From positions 5,146,001-5,210,000 of the forward strand of contig OZ020258.1 in assembly GCA_963971285.1 (NCBI GenBank): a stretch of 64,000 nt of DNA, given 5' to 3'. Positions 13,801-26,825 of the stretch are shown piece after piece; position 1 is the stretch's first letter, and every line of letters begins with the position of its first letter. The position numbers and the translations under genes were made by a program. This stretch comes from Astropecten irregularis (Eukaryota > Echinodermata > Asteroidea > Paxillosida > Astropectinidae). The notes beneath the pieces are model-generated. The model was not told the DNA's origin, made no database searches, and worked only from the letters and a program-made list of their open reading frames with translations.

Positions 13801-16505
13801 TTTACCGCAGATTATAGGTGAGTGTGACTGTAAGGTCCTTTCTGGCCAATAGGCGGCAGCAGATAGAAACTATGATAGAATTACCAACGGGACAACATGC
13901 AGCGATCGACAGTGGCATTGAAATAAAGCGAGCTCGTCAATAGGTGGCAGCAGACTCAAAAACAAATTTAAACATTAATTTGTACGGCAATTATGGACAG
14001 AGCCGACTACCTGAAGTGATAATCCTCTTCCTGGGTCATTTCAGCATATCTAAAGAGACCTCTTTGGTACCACGAGAGACTACTTGGACAAGGGGTGCAA
14101 GGATTCACTACGATCCACTGGAATCAGTCACGATAATAATCCAAAACAACACGTTTTTCCCGATGCCTATAGTCTGAGTATCACCCATTCTACTCAGTGG
14201 CACTACGTAGGAACGTCTGATACATGCGTGTATGCAAATTTTATGTAACTCGGTACATCATCCAATCAGATCTGTTTTGAGAAAATTTCCGTCAGGATCA
14301 TGACGGAGAATGTTGACTGGTCTATTTCGCGCGTCCGCGCGACAGCAGCTATCTACATGATAGACGCGCTCGCCAAACGATATGATAGTAGTTCCCCCCC
14401 TGATTGGTCAAAACTAATAGAGAGGTTAGTGCTGGGTTGGAATTAATCAGGAAATCTGCACGCATTGTGATAGACGCTTGCTCGCTGTACGGCGAGTGCG
14501 TCTATCACATAGACTATAAACTGATGCCGAGGAAAACATTCAAAAAGTTGAGCATTTTGGGAGTCGCAAGTATCTCCTCCGCCTTCTTCCTGTTTGATTG
14601 TCTGTCTTGATTAACACGCAGTTGCCGGTCCGTCCGAAGACACTTGGCCTGAAATGTTCAACGAGAGACGAAAGCGTAGTTCGTCCAGCTTCGGTAGCAG
14701 CATAGCTGGGAGTAGCATAGCGGGTAGCGACTGGGAGAGCTGTACCAGCTACAGCAGTGGCAGTCGCAACAGCATGGACTCTGAGTACCAGTTCAGGTAC
14801 CGGTAAATATACCCAATCAAGTATTCCTATTTTCAACCTCTTATCCAAGACATCTAAAACTCGCGTCTGGTTCCTGGAAACGTCACCATTGGTATGTATG
14901 CAGTGTTATTAGTAGTCTGTACATTTGGATTCGTATAGAATGTCCAACTTGAAGGTAATTATAACAAGATTTTGTGGGATTTCGTTCTGAGTAAGTTCAA
15001 TATTAAAATGAGAGTTTTTTCTGTTTCAGACTTTCTACGTGCTCCATGTCAAGGCCGGCACCAGACGGTGAAGACGGTATGATAACTGAACCGGGTCCGG
15101 GCCAAGTCCTGCTGGAAAACTTCAGTAAGTAACAAAAGGCGATTTTCGTTCTAACAACTTACAAGACGCAGGGTTTTGCAATTAGTGTGACCGAGGAGTT
15201 TACATAAGATTGAACAAAAAACAAAGAACCGTTGTTCATTAAAAGCAATTTGTGCGAAAACGGACGAGTGTTAGAAAGGTTAAAATGTTTTTCCCAATAA
15301 ATTCTTTTAAAACTAGACGGCCGGCCGTGCGGGTTTATCAAGCTAGCCATGGCCGTCAGTAAGGGTTCTCTCGAGGTGGAGATCATATGTGCAACGGGCT
15401 TGCTATTCCACGGGGAACCAGAAACATTAGGTAAGAGGTATAATGTGTGTATTGATTAAAGGTGTTTTACCAGTGTATTGTGAATATGAAGATTGGATAC
15501 AAGCGCATACTGGTGGGTCATCTACAAAAGAAGTTTCAAGTATTGCATGGAGAAATGTTAATAACGTTTACCCACAGTCTAAACAACAAATCCATGCATT
15601 GAGGACATTGTATCTAAAACTCATCTTAAAATATCACACCATAAACGGTCGGAGGCACCCTATGTCGTGAGGTTATTGTGTTCCACGACCGTATGTGCCG
15701 TCGGCAGGTTGTAATAGACCTTCTCTCTAACGAGACCTATCGTGGTTTGGTCCTCAGATACCTACGTGAAGACGTATCTGCTTGAGGGCGACAGACAGTT
15801 GGTGAAGAGGAAGACTAAAGTCATGCACTCTACCTGTGAGCCGCACTATGCACAGACGCTCAAGTACTCGGCATGCGACATCACCGGACGAAGATTGCAG
15901 GTAAGTCCGCGGAATTCCTTCCGGGGTCTGGATTAAAAGTTCATCCGGTTCGGGGAGGCTACACTTATCCCACTTCTGCCACCAGTGGTCTTCCATTGCA
16001 GCGTGGTAGACAAAGAATAGTGCCTGGCATCACCAATTCGATTTTTATGTCAAGGAGATAGACCAGTTTCTGGAGACCGCGGCCGAAATAAACCCAAGGG
16101 GCGTCGGCCGGTTCAGCTCCTCAAAGACAGCTATATGTTAAATTGTTGTCCTGAAACTTCTTAGGTCTTACAGGCAGAGGAAAATAGTCTTCATTGTTAG
16201 AGTCGCGAGCCTTTGGCAACTGTTTCTTTTCCAAATTATCCCAGTGGTAATGGCAGTGGCATTTAGGACTGCTCCATTCAAAGTCTGATCCTTTCACGGA
16301 TTTATATTTGTCTTTCTAAAAAAAAAAGGTGATGTTGTGGCGTAAGACGAAGATACGGGAGAGCAACCAATGCCTGGGTGAGGCGCGCATCACCCTGGAT
16401 ATTCTGGAGGAGACCACACATTCCACGGCCTGGTACACTCTCTTCCCATCCGGTGCCTACGAGAATCTCAAGTCATCGCAGAGCCTTGAGCTCCTGAAGT
16501 TCTGA
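4890..16505 (+). CDS. RIM: RIM, Rab3-interacting active-zone scaffold (20 exons, 5' partial)
   Basis: Presynaptic scaffold linking Rab3/27 vesicles, Munc13, RIM-BP and calcium channels. Exons: 4890-5068, 5965-6196, 6836-7027, 8672-9008, 9125-9474, 9594-9672, 9805-9921, 10184-10304, 10739-10830, 11149-11270, 11669-11889, 12137-12230, 12547-12618, 13043-13298, 13650-13817, 14622-14796, 15030-15124, 15317-15430, 15758-15900, 16329-16505. All have AG/GT borders and phases that join into 1,111 codons plus TGA. Seen in order: DLSHLTSEEI helix (about 27-36); 8-Cys zinc finger CRLC...CGDC...CTSC...CNLC then TGRWYY (about 80-160), the Rab-binding unit; basic/Ser-rich linker; PDZ (GLEVVGG, GDEILEW; 435-530); RKLPVPP; C2A (RDETKELVVVLMEAKGL; 625-750); poly-Q linker; C2B (970-1090) at the C terminus, as in the family. 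Shorter than vertebrate RIM1; linker exons may be missed. The true start exon is not found. Confidence 0.93.
5255..5484. repeat. MITE-like element in RIM intron
   Basis: GGGGCCAATTTCATAGCA at the left and TCCATGAAATTGGCCCC at the right form terminal inverted repeats; same family as 472-708 and 55651-55896. Confidence 0.75.
5671..5799. repeat. Left arm of intronic inverted repeat pair in RIM
   Basis: About 130 bp that match the reverse complement of 8364-8498 at roughly 85% by eye (shared blocks include CAGTGTAATCAAACCG, TAGTCTGGTACCCGTTT and CTTTTCCAAAGGGTATACA). Lies between RIM exons 1 and 2 of this annotation. Confidence 0.8.
7066..7205. repeat. Short inverted-repeat element
   Basis: CCAAGAGTTTGCAACGCGTT...CAATCACAATGCA is mirrored by TGCATTGTGATTGGCCAACG...GCAAACTTTTGAAGG. 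A diverged part copy sits at about 30868-30925. In the intron after RIM exon 3; no coding signal. Confidence 0.65.
8364..8498. repeat. Right arm of intronic inverted repeat pair in RIM
   Basis: Reverse-complement partner of 5671-5799, located between RIM exons 3 and 4. The pair therefore brackets the two zinc-finger exons. Confidence 0.8.
10362..10513. repeat. GGTCGATTTCAC MITE in RIM intron
   Basis: Full-length copy: AATCGATTTCACGAAG at left, GGTGAAATGGAC at right, with the internal CGATCGATCGTAACTCGA and TTACGAAGGATAACCC words. Sits just after the second PDZ exon. Confidence 0.7.
12702..12824. repeat. MITE with GGTGCGTTCGTTTAGCT ends
   Basis: Terminal inverted repeats GGTGCGTTCGTTTAGCTTCC and GGTAGCTAACACGCACC. 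Shares internal GGAATGGTCGTG and ACAAAACAAG with 40581-40705, so two copies of one family occur in the window, one in RIM and one in an SRCR gene intron. Confidence 0.75.
14465..14508. repeat. Perfect-stem hairpin in RIM intron
   Basis: TGTGATAGACGC and GCGTCTATCACA pair, continuing through GCTCGC/GGCGAG with a short loop. A related word, GATAGACGCGCTCGCC, occurs 100 bp upstream. Possibly the core of a small inverted-repeat element; function unknown. Confidence 0.6.
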
Positions 16506-18714
16506 TAAGGCCTCTGATCTGGGTGAGAGATCGGCTCCTCCGACAGGCATTGGAGAGTCTTGGGGCTCTGGAATTGTACTTCAGGTCTTGGCAGTATATG
16601 TTTCAAGATCGGATCATCAAAGAAGCATCGCGGAGCCTGTGTCTGGAGGTCCTGGAATTCTTATCTGAGGAAGTTCCTCCAACATCCACTGGCGAATCTA
16701 AAAGATCCTACAACTCTAAGAAGGCCTCTCTTTGATCTGTGTAGCTGATGCATGATCGATTACTGAGAACTCAGATCTTTATACAGAGTTCAGGGTCGTC
16801 AGAGAGGTGGATTCGGGATCGTCAGAGAGGTGGATCAGTCAGTATAAAACTCAGGCACTCTCAGACCATCACGCGGTCCTTGTGGAGACTCATGCCTTTT
16901 TGAAAAAAATAGTTCCACTTTTTCTTCGGGGATAAGGGACAAGTTCGTTCCCTCATGATGCCGCGACATGTTGCTATTCTTGTATACATTAAGACACAAA
17001 ACCTTTTTTCAATACGCATGACAACAGGGTCAAAGAAGTAAAAACCTCACCTAAAGGAAGACAGATGTACCAAGAACAGTGAAGTGTATGCGCTTTTACA
17101 TTATGAGACAATCGTATTAATAATTGTTATTTGCTGTGGTCTTTCTTTACAACATTAATGTGAAGTAACGTTTTCATAAATCCACAAATCAAGAAAAGAT
17201 CAAATTGGTCCTGGAGGGGGTCGGAAAGTAAGACTCAAGTCACCTGGTAGCAATGGCAGCAAAATACTACTCGGTACTGTAAGACTTTTCTCAGTAGACA
17301 TTTCGAGAACACCAATTAATGAAACAAATCTGTAAACCACCTGCGGCTATATCGATAGTCTGAAAATGAGACGTTAGGAACGGATGGGACAATTTTTCTG
17401 GATTTGCTTAACTTTGTTTAGGTTTGCATTTAGTTTGTGGTAACAACGTCTTATATGGCTGATTTTCAAGTGCAATCGGAGAAAAGGAAATGGATAACAT
17501 CGTCTTTCAGTAGGTGATTAGCGGGAACAAGTACCACACGTGACAAAACGGCACATGTGATCATTCCTGCGAGAATTTAAGTAAATCGGAACTCCTTTAC
17601 ATGAATGTTATTTTATTATTTTGTTTTTGTAAAAGTCAACAATTTGGTGGTTTTGCGATATTTTTCATGTTTACACATCGATTGTAATTTCATTAAAATG
17701 TATGTATTTTGTTATATTTTTATGTTTATTTATTTTTTCCAATTCTACAAATACATGGATATTTCTGTATAATGTGGTTGCATTGCCGTCGTTCATGTTT
17801 TATTACGTAGCATTCTACCTGTTTTGGGTAACTTTTAGCAAAGTATGACTTGACTTTTGGAAATTCTTGTTATTTAGTTATTATTATGTTTGCTGTGAGG
17901 TGTCTTCATATTGTATTTTGTAAGCCTATACCTCTTTACTTATACGTTCACAGAGCTTTCGGGAAGTAAACAAATAGGGTAATAGGGACACGTACAGGTT
18001 AGCGTCTGAACGTGAACATTTGGGATACGTCGATAATTAGGAAGAGATTTGTTAATTTGTAAAAACATATTTTCATTCAAATGTATATTTTAATAGAAAT
18101 CAGAGAATGCTCTCAATATCAACACGTTAATTTTAAGTTTATTGGTTTGGAGGATGTTTAGAAAAAGTACTCAGTAAATTTGTGTGCACGACCCTATGTG
18201 AAAGTCTCCCTAAGTACCCATCTTCGGTTGTTGTCATTTTTACTATTATATTTTTAGTCTGTGTTTTTCTTCTTTACAATGAAAAATACAACTGATTATT
18301 GCTGAGTCAAATATTCTGGTGAGCGTGCAGTTTAAATGCTTTTGAATATAAAAAGAAATTGTAATTATTAATTCTCTGTCAAAACAAAAAACAGATATAG
18401 ACATTGAAATATGAAATACGTGATTTCTATATTTTTTTCTAAATCTTGAAAATGTTCTTGCCTTATGCTAGTAATGGCTTTTTTGGGTACGTAATTTATT
18501 GTTCAGTGCTGAATTGTGTCTTTTGATTTACCTTCAAGTTTGGTGCTAAAAGTGTAAGTGCATTTTTTGAAAATATGGTGCTCACGAATTATAACAAAAA
18601 GGGTATTGCGGTAGAGTATTGTGTAAATGATATATATTTTGCATACAAGAAAAGCTGAGTTTGCTATGGTATACATGTACTAGCATAAACTATAGTTTAT
18701 TAATTTATTTATTT

Positions 18715-19062
18715 TTAAAGGTAAGTACAGGATTGTTAACATAATATACCCGGACATACATGTTCATAGATTTACGCATAACTGGTAGAAACATACTGTT
18801 GAAATATTCCCGTCTAAAATGGTGTATTTATCCAGAAATTAGTCAAACAAAGACCCAAAACAGTTTTGATATCAGGGAAAGATCAAAACCATTCTTTTTT
18901 GTTTCATAAGAAAAATTGAGTTGGATTTTCGCTATTTTCTCTTGACTCAGATGTCCGATTGAGCTCAAATGTTCACATGTTTACTATTTCATGTACATAT
19001 TTGGTCATACAGATTGTGAGTACTTTTCTGTGACCTTAACCAATCATGTACTATACCTTTAA
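18715..19062. repeat. TTAAAGG-family MITE
   Basis: TTAA at both borders; left end AAAGGTAAGTACAGGATTG, right end CAATCATGTACTATACCTTT. Internal sequence (GTAGAAACATACTGTT, CCAGAAATTAG, GATCAAAACCATTCTTT, GTCCGATTGAGCTCAAAT) recurs through the window. Confidence 0.75.
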
Positions 19063-20277
19063 AGGCTGATTTGAACCTCTTAGCGTCAGCAAATAAAGTA
19101 ACATTTTTGATATTTCATAGGGATTGGGATTGGACTCGTACGTTTTGCTACTTGACTTTCATAGAAAAATAGAAATATATCATTCATGGGTCTCCTTACA
19201 AATTGAACCTATGTGAATATTGTAAATTAATCATTATCTGTGTGTTACAAATTGTGCCTAATTCATGGAACAGCCGTTGCTATACTGGACTTGCAGACAA
19301 GTCATGGGATGAACACATTTCGTTTCATTACATTTGGTAACACACTATAATACTCAGCCAAGTTATGAGACATGTGCTCATCTTATTCCCACAATCAACC
19401 GTGTGCTGGGAGCATACATGATACCCTATACATCCATGAAGGTTGCGCATGCTCCATGAACAGATATTCAGCTGACATAAAAACGCATGCGCAGCTGTCA
19501 CGTGTCCAGCTTTTTTGCCAGCATAGTTTTCTGTACCTATACGAGTTTCATGAATCTTTTTAAAATAATACCTCGTGTGTCCCATCTTCACAGTTAATTC
19601 TGCAGGAATGGTATCTACAATCGGGAATCAATACTTTATATGTCACAAATAATCCACCGTCAGAATTGTGGTGTCTCCTTCGTCAATCACGAGACAAAGC
19701 GCCCTCTGTGGGCTTTAGAGCGATCATGTTCCAAAGGGCTTATTATATTATCATTGAGGTTATTTGAATATTTTTAATATGGTAATGGTGTCGTTTATAT
19801 CGTTTTTACGTTTGGTAAGAACTGGCTTCTTGTTTAATTAAGCATTATTGATAATCTTTGTACATTTTTGAAATGTCTTGGCCTCCCGCCATTCCTGTAT
19901 ATTTTGATGTTTAAAAACAAAAACGTGTACATATTGTGCCTTCTTTATCAAACTCGCTGCCGTTTGTACAGGGGGAAAAAGAGATAACTATCGGTTGAAT
20001 ATACCAAACAAAATTGTCAATTTTATAACGAATGAATCTTTACTCCATTTGTAGATCATCCCATTCCGTGACTGAAAAATTTCGATATTTTTTTGAAAAT
20101 CATTCCCGCCTGTGCCTGCTTTGGCCTAAATATTATAGAAAAGAAAGGCAGTCAAATGAAGCATCGTGATTGGTTCATTTTGTGTGGTGTGATTTTATTT
20201 TGTTTGTCTGAGTGTCGTCACGCTGTGCGCTCATTTGCATAATAATATCATCAGAACAAATTCGTTTTTAAGGGTAC

Positions 20278-20560
20278 TTATAATACTTTGAAAGGAAACC
20301 AAAACATAGATCTTCACATATTTTATAGGTATAACTTACAGGGTATAAAGTTGGACATTGTACAAACATACTGTTAAACTGTTCTGTCTGAAATGCTGTG
20401 TTTATGCTGTGCTGTTTTTATTTAAAATACCGAAAACAGTTTTTATCTCAAAGATCAAACCTCACAATTGCAGTTACTTTACAATTTCGCGTAACATTTG
20501 CAACGGTTTTTCGCTGTTTTCTACTGTTTCCAATGATCAATTGAGCTGAAAAAGTCACAG
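20278..20560. repeat. TTAAAGG-family MITE, degraded
   Basis: Starts TTAAGGGTACTTATAATACTTTG and keeps the shared words ACTTACAGGGTATAAAG, CAAACATACTGTTAAA and CTGAAATGCTGTG. Right end not clear. Confidence 0.5.
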
Positions 20561-22635
20561 GCTTGTTTTTACTCCATCCATGACAAATCAAATTATGAAC
20601 AGACCGCAGCTGTTCTATCAACTTAACCAGAGTAGTATGACATTACATATTACGTGTATTTCATGAAAGTTACATCTAAGACGAGTATTAAGGCTGTGTA
20701 AAACTAAACTGTGCCTCATAGAAAAAGGATTAAGAAATGATAGGCCCAACGTCAAACGGAAAAGGTAGGCTACACAACAGGCGTACGTTTCTCGGCTTAT
20801 GACAGGCATAAGACTAAGGGACCTTAGGCAAATCTTGCACAGACCGTTATGATTTCCTATCGTATCGTATCCAATCAAACTATAATTATATGTGGTTCAT
20901 AATTACGCACCCATCTGGAAGACTATGTACTTGAATGGGTAGGGTTAACGAAATTCTTTGTCCGATTCTCCATATATACACAGAGGCATCAAACTAACAC
21001 CAATGAAAATGTCAGCTAAGTTCGTCAATGAACTATGGAAAAAGGACAGCACTCATACTTTGTCTGATCAAACATGTACATGAAATAAAAAACTTAAACG
21101 GACATCTGAGTCACGAGAAAATAGCGAAAACCCGACTCGATTTTTCTTATAAAACATGAAGAATAGTTTACTTTATGTTTGTTCCAAAAATCGTCCGGAC
21201 GAACGATCTTTGGAAAAGACACTGTAAATCTTAATTTCCTTGAAAAACCCAGCATCTGATGAACCAAGATTTCCCATGGTGACTATTTGCAATGTTTACG
21301 AACTGTTGAGTCCATTTTCTGTCTCAAACTCAATACATTTTTTTGGAGGCCTTGCAAATCCTATAAGCTTCCTTTAATTCAGATATTGTGACGCAAAATT
21401 AATGAAGAAGATAACATATTGGAATGATTTAATCCAAGGGATACGATAACAATCTTCATGAACCTACACGTTTTCGTTACATCAAAATCTGTAAGCATTC
21501 TTGGGTTTAGTTTTTCGTTCTTACCACAATGCTCTGCTTGATATTGTCCGAAGATGACGTGTAATAAAGTATTTTGAGCTTATTGAGACTTTAACCCCTT
21601 TTCCCTCATATTTAACGCTTACCCACTTACAGGCGGTAAGTGGATTTTCACGGGCGGTAACTGTGAATTTCAAAAATGGGTAAGTTGCCGGGTAAGTGTG
21701 AAATAAAACCATGGTGGACTGGAAGTTAAGTGTGATTATCGGCGAAGGAACACTAGAACAGATAAATAAATCTTTCACAAATAAAGTTGTATGTTTCAGC
21801 CTACTCCCCGCGGCCGGCCCGCTACACTCGACTCAGTTAGTTCCGCATCGTATACATGTGCTATGCATATAAGGCACGATCTGCTACAACCTCGACGCAG
21901 AGTGGCTACATAATTATGTACGTAAAGAGCGAGCGTGCGGAACCAGATGCGTGGGTACCAGCAATGTCCATGAAAATAATGCACGTGTAGATCAATCCAC
22001 TAGTTACACGCGGCTTTCTTCTCTTGGCGTTATGTCACGAACTTTACGGAGAAAATACTTTGCAGATCGCTAGGCAGTTCATGAATGGTTCATGACGTGT
22101 GTTGTCATCGGGATCAGAATCGAAGCCAGCTAATGTGAACGCACACAGTAATTGTGATAGTATTCTTTCCTGATCTAGTTATTGCATTAATTTTCAACTG
22201 TAAAATAAACAAACAGATTGCACTTGACTGAAGGTCGGATTTTGGAGGCTATATTTGCCTGAACGTTGCATATGGCGAGTTGAATTCGCGAAGGCACTGA
22301 GTAGCAATGTGGTCAGATTAGCCTTTATTTTCAGGCTCTTTCACCTACACGCCGCAAGGTACCATGTAATATATCCGCGCAGCAGACTACAGGTAGACTC
22401 GAATAAAGACTACAGCTTGGGATGAGGTGAACAAGTTCAGTAGCAAACGCGAGGAGTGGAGGTCAAAGTCGATTGCCAAACTGTATAGGCCTAGTTGGAT
22501 TACATGTTATGACAGGTGCAGAGCGATTTTCTCACATAGCGCATCATTACATACATTGACTATCTACAAAACAAGCCAGCAAGCTACATACTCCACCAGT
22601 GGCTGCCCGTGGATATCAGAGCATCGACTGAAATC

Positions 22636-25600
22636 ATGGATAAATACGTGACCTTTGAGAAATGTAAGATGTTATGACAAAATACAATCCGTAGAGACGA
22701 GCATGAGTCTTGAACAAGACACACAGATCGACGGCTTCAAGAGTAGAGCATAGGTGTGATAGGTTGGCCTCCAATTCCTCAACAAGCAGCCTGGTTGGAG
22801 GAGGTGGGCGATATTGTTAAGAACAATCATCATCATAACTATTTGCCACCAGCATGTCCTGAGCTAAGATTCACTCAAAAACCAAACTTCAGCAAAAATG
22901 TAATCATTCGTTTTATAAAAGGTAGGTACACTAGGTCAGGTAAATTGGCCTGAATAAAACGCATCCTTGCGGGCAATCTTTGATTCCAGACCAGCAGTTG
23001 TGGAGCCAAAATGATAGCTACTTGGCGTCGGCACCGGGTGGCCCGAGCTGTGACTACCAGGGAATCAAGCTGTTTCGCGGTATGGATGAGGCAGTGGAGG
23101 ATCTCAAGACTTGGACAGTTAGAGAGGATGACATCTGGGTAGAGACTTACATTAAGGCAGGTGAGGAAACGACAGCGACAACGACAATCGGGACGACGAC
23201 CACGTACACGACAAAAACGACGACAATCAGATTACCCTCTACCATAAACCCTTCCTTGAACTACACACAAAGTGCCATTTTAAAGGTAGTATCATACTTT
23301 GGTTTTTATCTAAGAAATACAGATTCGTGGGCAAAAATATCACGGCAGATACAGTAACTGTCATCTGTGAAAATTTCAGTCCCATACGGTGCCAACTTTT
23401 TGAGAAAACAGTGAAAAACAGCCACAGTATTTCTTAAGTAAAGATTGTCGGTCTAATTTGTTTTGCTAATTTCTGGATAAATACACCATTTCAGGCGGAA
23501 ACATTTTAACGGGGTCTCTTCCTTACTCTATGGTTATACGTAAATCTGTTTACATTTCTGTTTTGGTTTCTTACCGAAATATGATACTACCTTTAAGGAT
23601 TTCAAAACCATATACCGGCTCGAACCACAATCTCAGAAATGCAATACTGCCAGAAACAATTGGACTAAACTCATAAATACAGTATATACCATAATTCAAG
23701 TAATAAACTCCAGTACATATAATTAACTGCTGCACACTGCTAAATGTTCACCAGTACAAATAACGACCTGAAATGTATAAAATACTCGTATACCTCCAAC
23801 GGTATTGCTAAGTTTCAAGACGACGACATTCCACTTCATTTACATGTTGTACTTTGCGCAACTTATAATGTGTATATTTTATGACGTAACCAGACCATTT
23901 TCGGATAATGATTAAAATGTGATGTAATCATAGAGCTACATGTATATTAAAATTACTGTATGGATGTAATACATACTATGTTTTGGATAGGTACCACTTG
24001 GGCTCAAGAGATTGTGTCATGCCTAATGCATGATGGTGACCTAGCTACGGTGAACAAGACTCATACATCATTTCGTGTGCTGTTCCTGGAGTGTAGCCTC
24101 AATGAGTCCATCAGGCGCAAGCACAATGTAAGCAAGCCTTCCTTTTTTCAACAGCGCCCTCTTGTGCCGTAAATGTTGATTCATCTGTGTCCACCCTCTT
24201 TATTTTCAAACAGGCTTGAACCAAGACTACAGATATTGATGAATTTGTAGTCGTACTATATTTAAATTTCATTTTTTTGTCGGTTATTTTGTCGCCGTCG
24301 TTAAAATGATGGAAACTTCTGACATAATCCAAACTGAGATATTTTCTGTTTCAGTTGGACGAGAGCTCTATAACGGTATGTAAAACTAGGACAACCTTGC
24401 TTTCCCACCCTATGAACCTGAGTCAAGATCCAATAGTTCGGCATGGGGCATTAAATTATAAGTCAGACTAATGACACACGAGGGCTTGCAGCTTGGCCTG
24501 TGATGTCAATTTGTTTTAGGTAGTAAGCCCATATGTTAACCACGATACAGTAAGTTAAGATTTTCTTCTTTTTTTTCTGTTGCAAAATTTGTATTCGATC
24601 TGTGTCCATCCACCACCAATCTTTCCCTTGTTTAATATAGATTCCGAAAACGCACGAGGTAGCCGCTGAGCTGCCGTCGCCGCGAGTCCTCAAGTCTCAT
24701 CTGCCTGGACCCTTCCTACCTCCCCAGATCTGGGAGAAGAAGCCCAAGATCATCTACGTCATCCGTAACCCTAAGGACCTCGTAGTGTCCTGTTTCTACT
24801 TCTCCAAGATGACAACCAGGGACCAAAAGACCATCACCCAGTCATTCGCAGAATTCTTTGACGACATGATGGAAGGGAAGAGTAAGACTGTCATTGTCTT
24901 TGTCGTCTAGTGTCTTTTCTCCTCTCCTTCGATCTATCTCAATCGAACCTCACCATTACCAATCAACCAAATCTCTCTAGGCCCTACTCCTCCTAATCAT
25001 TGTCTTGTGGAGAAAATTTGAATATTGTATAAGCCGCACTGACTTTGACTACCCCTTTCACAGAACACAGCTTCCGGTGTCGATTGAAAGTCCAGGTTTA
25101 GTTTTACTGACACCATTTTTATGATTTTGGATGTCTCACTGGGCTAGGTGAAGTACGTCTTCACTTGCGATAGTACGTCTTCACTTGCGATGGGAGTGTG
25201 ACCAGACCCTCGGTCTTATTTCAACCTCAGTATAGGGATACTCATTGCCTTGGAGTAACAATTCCTAACATACTCAACGATCTCGTTTTCTCTTCCTTTT
25301 TTTTCTGAAACAGCTCATTATGGACCGTGGTGGGATCATTATCTGTATTTTTGGAAGAAACGAAACGAGAGTAACATTTTTCTGCTCCGATACGAGGAGA
25401 TGAAACAGGTACGTAAAGCAAACAAACGAGAAGATTTAAGAATATAATCAGCTGAATATGAGAGAAGCATGGTCCTTGGAATGGTGTGGTTGCCACTTGT
25501 AATGCTGATCTAGACAGGGAAAACTAGTTATGCTGTCACTACGTTTTTGTGCTGCTTCCGTCCTCATTTCACCCTCGTCTTTCCCCTCCATCCAGGATCT

Positions 25601-26196
25601 GAGGGGGAACGTCGAGAGAATCAGCCGATTTCTCGGCAAGGATCTCTCTCCGGAGACGCTGGACGCCATCACGGAACACTGCACGTTCAAGAACATGAAG
25701 GCCAATCCCATGGCAAACCTGGACCCGCTTTTCCTGGAATCTGAGAAGACAGGTTCGACCTTCATGAGAAAGGGTAGGTGTTTATGACACAATGATTGGT
25801 GGCAGCAGGAAACTGTCGTTTATCGGACACTTGGTGGCAGCATATGCTGCCATGGTGATGGATGTGCTCTACATGATTATACAGCCTTGTCTGGAGAAGA
25901 AAGGTTTAAGGTAAAGTGATGGATGAAGGAAAGTTTAAGTGGCACTGGGTTGAAGATGAAGAAACTCCAGACTGAGTACAGTTGCCAAATTATGTTAATG
26001 ACTTCATCCTTTACATCCTCCATCATTGGATGACATTTTTGTGACAGCTATTGGTAAATTGATGTTTTTCTTCTCTCAATATTCAGGGAAAGTTGGTGAT
26101 TGGAAGTCTCATTTCACCGTTGCACAGAACGAAGCATTTGATGCGCTCATTCACGATAAACTAGACGGGACGGGACTTACGTTCGACTACGAATAG
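22636..26196 (+). CDS. Cytosolic sulfotransferase (SULT family), 8 exons
   Basis: Transfers sulfate from PAPS to hydroxyl or amine acceptors in the cytosol. Exons: 22636-22663 (start exon, proposed), 22990-23160, 23991-24127, 24355-24375, 24641-24881, 25314-25408, 25596-25773, 26087-26196; all phases join, 326 residues, close to the usual ~295-320. Seen: PAPS 5'-loop YIKAGTTW (about 62-69), catalytic His in LKSHLP (about 139), 3'-phosphate site RNPKD (about 159), FKNMKANPM, dimer-interface-like FTVAQNE and RKGKVGDWK near the C terminus. The start exon rests only on an ATG with a fitting phase-1 GTAAGA donor and is the weak point; the other exons are secure. The fourth exon is a 21-nt micro-exon. 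Substrate cannot be inferred. Confidence 0.9.
23280..23596. repeat. TTAAAGG-family MITE in SULT intron
   Basis: TTAA-flanked, with inverted ends AAGGTAGTATCATACTTTGG and ACCGAAATATGATACTACCTT. Best-preserved copy of this end type; related copies 26826-27182, 45702-46044 and 49711-50070. Confidence 0.85.
25147..25192. repeat. 20-bp direct duplication in SULT intron
   Basis: AGTACGTCTTCACTTGCGAT is repeated twice head to tail. No other significance seen. Confidence 0.6.
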
Positions 26197-26825
26197 AAAG
26201 CAGACTACTGATGAAATAGCGCATTGACAGATGTTGCAGATTATGTCAAAACAAATGACAATTAATATGTCTTTAGCGTGTCTTTAAAGGTTTACTGTAA
26301 TCAAATTTGGAAAAGGGGTGAAATTGCTTTAAGATCATTGCTTAGTATCGGCTTGCACCACAATATACTGCGTGGGGTTCTGCATGTGACGTAAGCAAGT
26401 GACGAAAAGTGGGGTGCTAAATTACAGGTCGAAAATACCGCCTATTTCTATATACACTATTCTTTAGCACAAACAATGATAGACATTGTGAGTTTCATAA
26501 CAACAGATGCATTCACATGAGTTTTGATTAAATACAGTCAACCTTAAACGCGACACACGGAAACAATACAAGGTCGCACAGGCTTTTCAAAAGCTGGATT
26601 ATCCGTGATTTGGGAATGACAAAATGGTTGAACAAATCCAACAAATTCCAAATTGACACATTACGACAGTTGGAATGGGGAACAGAGAAAACGGTTTGAA
26701 ATGGCTGGCATGTCTTTGTCGAAGTTTGTCCCGTCATTTCATCGTAATTTATACCAGAAGTGAAACAAAATTAATTAACCTACCAACCAACCAGTATGCC
26801 ATGCAGGTAAAACCTGAAATAAACA

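Larger units (their letters stand above)
16506..22635. other. RIM 3' flank and intergenic region
   Basis: No coding exon supported. The A+T-rich part from about 17.6 to 18.7 kb may be RIM 3' UTR (inference); the first AATAAA downstream that I see is at about 19092. Contains a 25-bp direct duplication (GGTCGTCAGAGAGGTGGAT and GGATCGTCAGAGAGGTGGAT, about 16792-16832), and TTAAAGG-family elements at 18715-19062, about 20278-20560, and a reversed fragment at about 21055-21175. Confidence 0.5.

Noticed and set aside
22756..22953. Open frame ending in a phase-1 donor just before the SULT second exon
   Set aside because: It lacks an in-frame ATG and has an in-frame stop upstream; the ATG exon at 22636-22663 fits phase better, though neither is proven.
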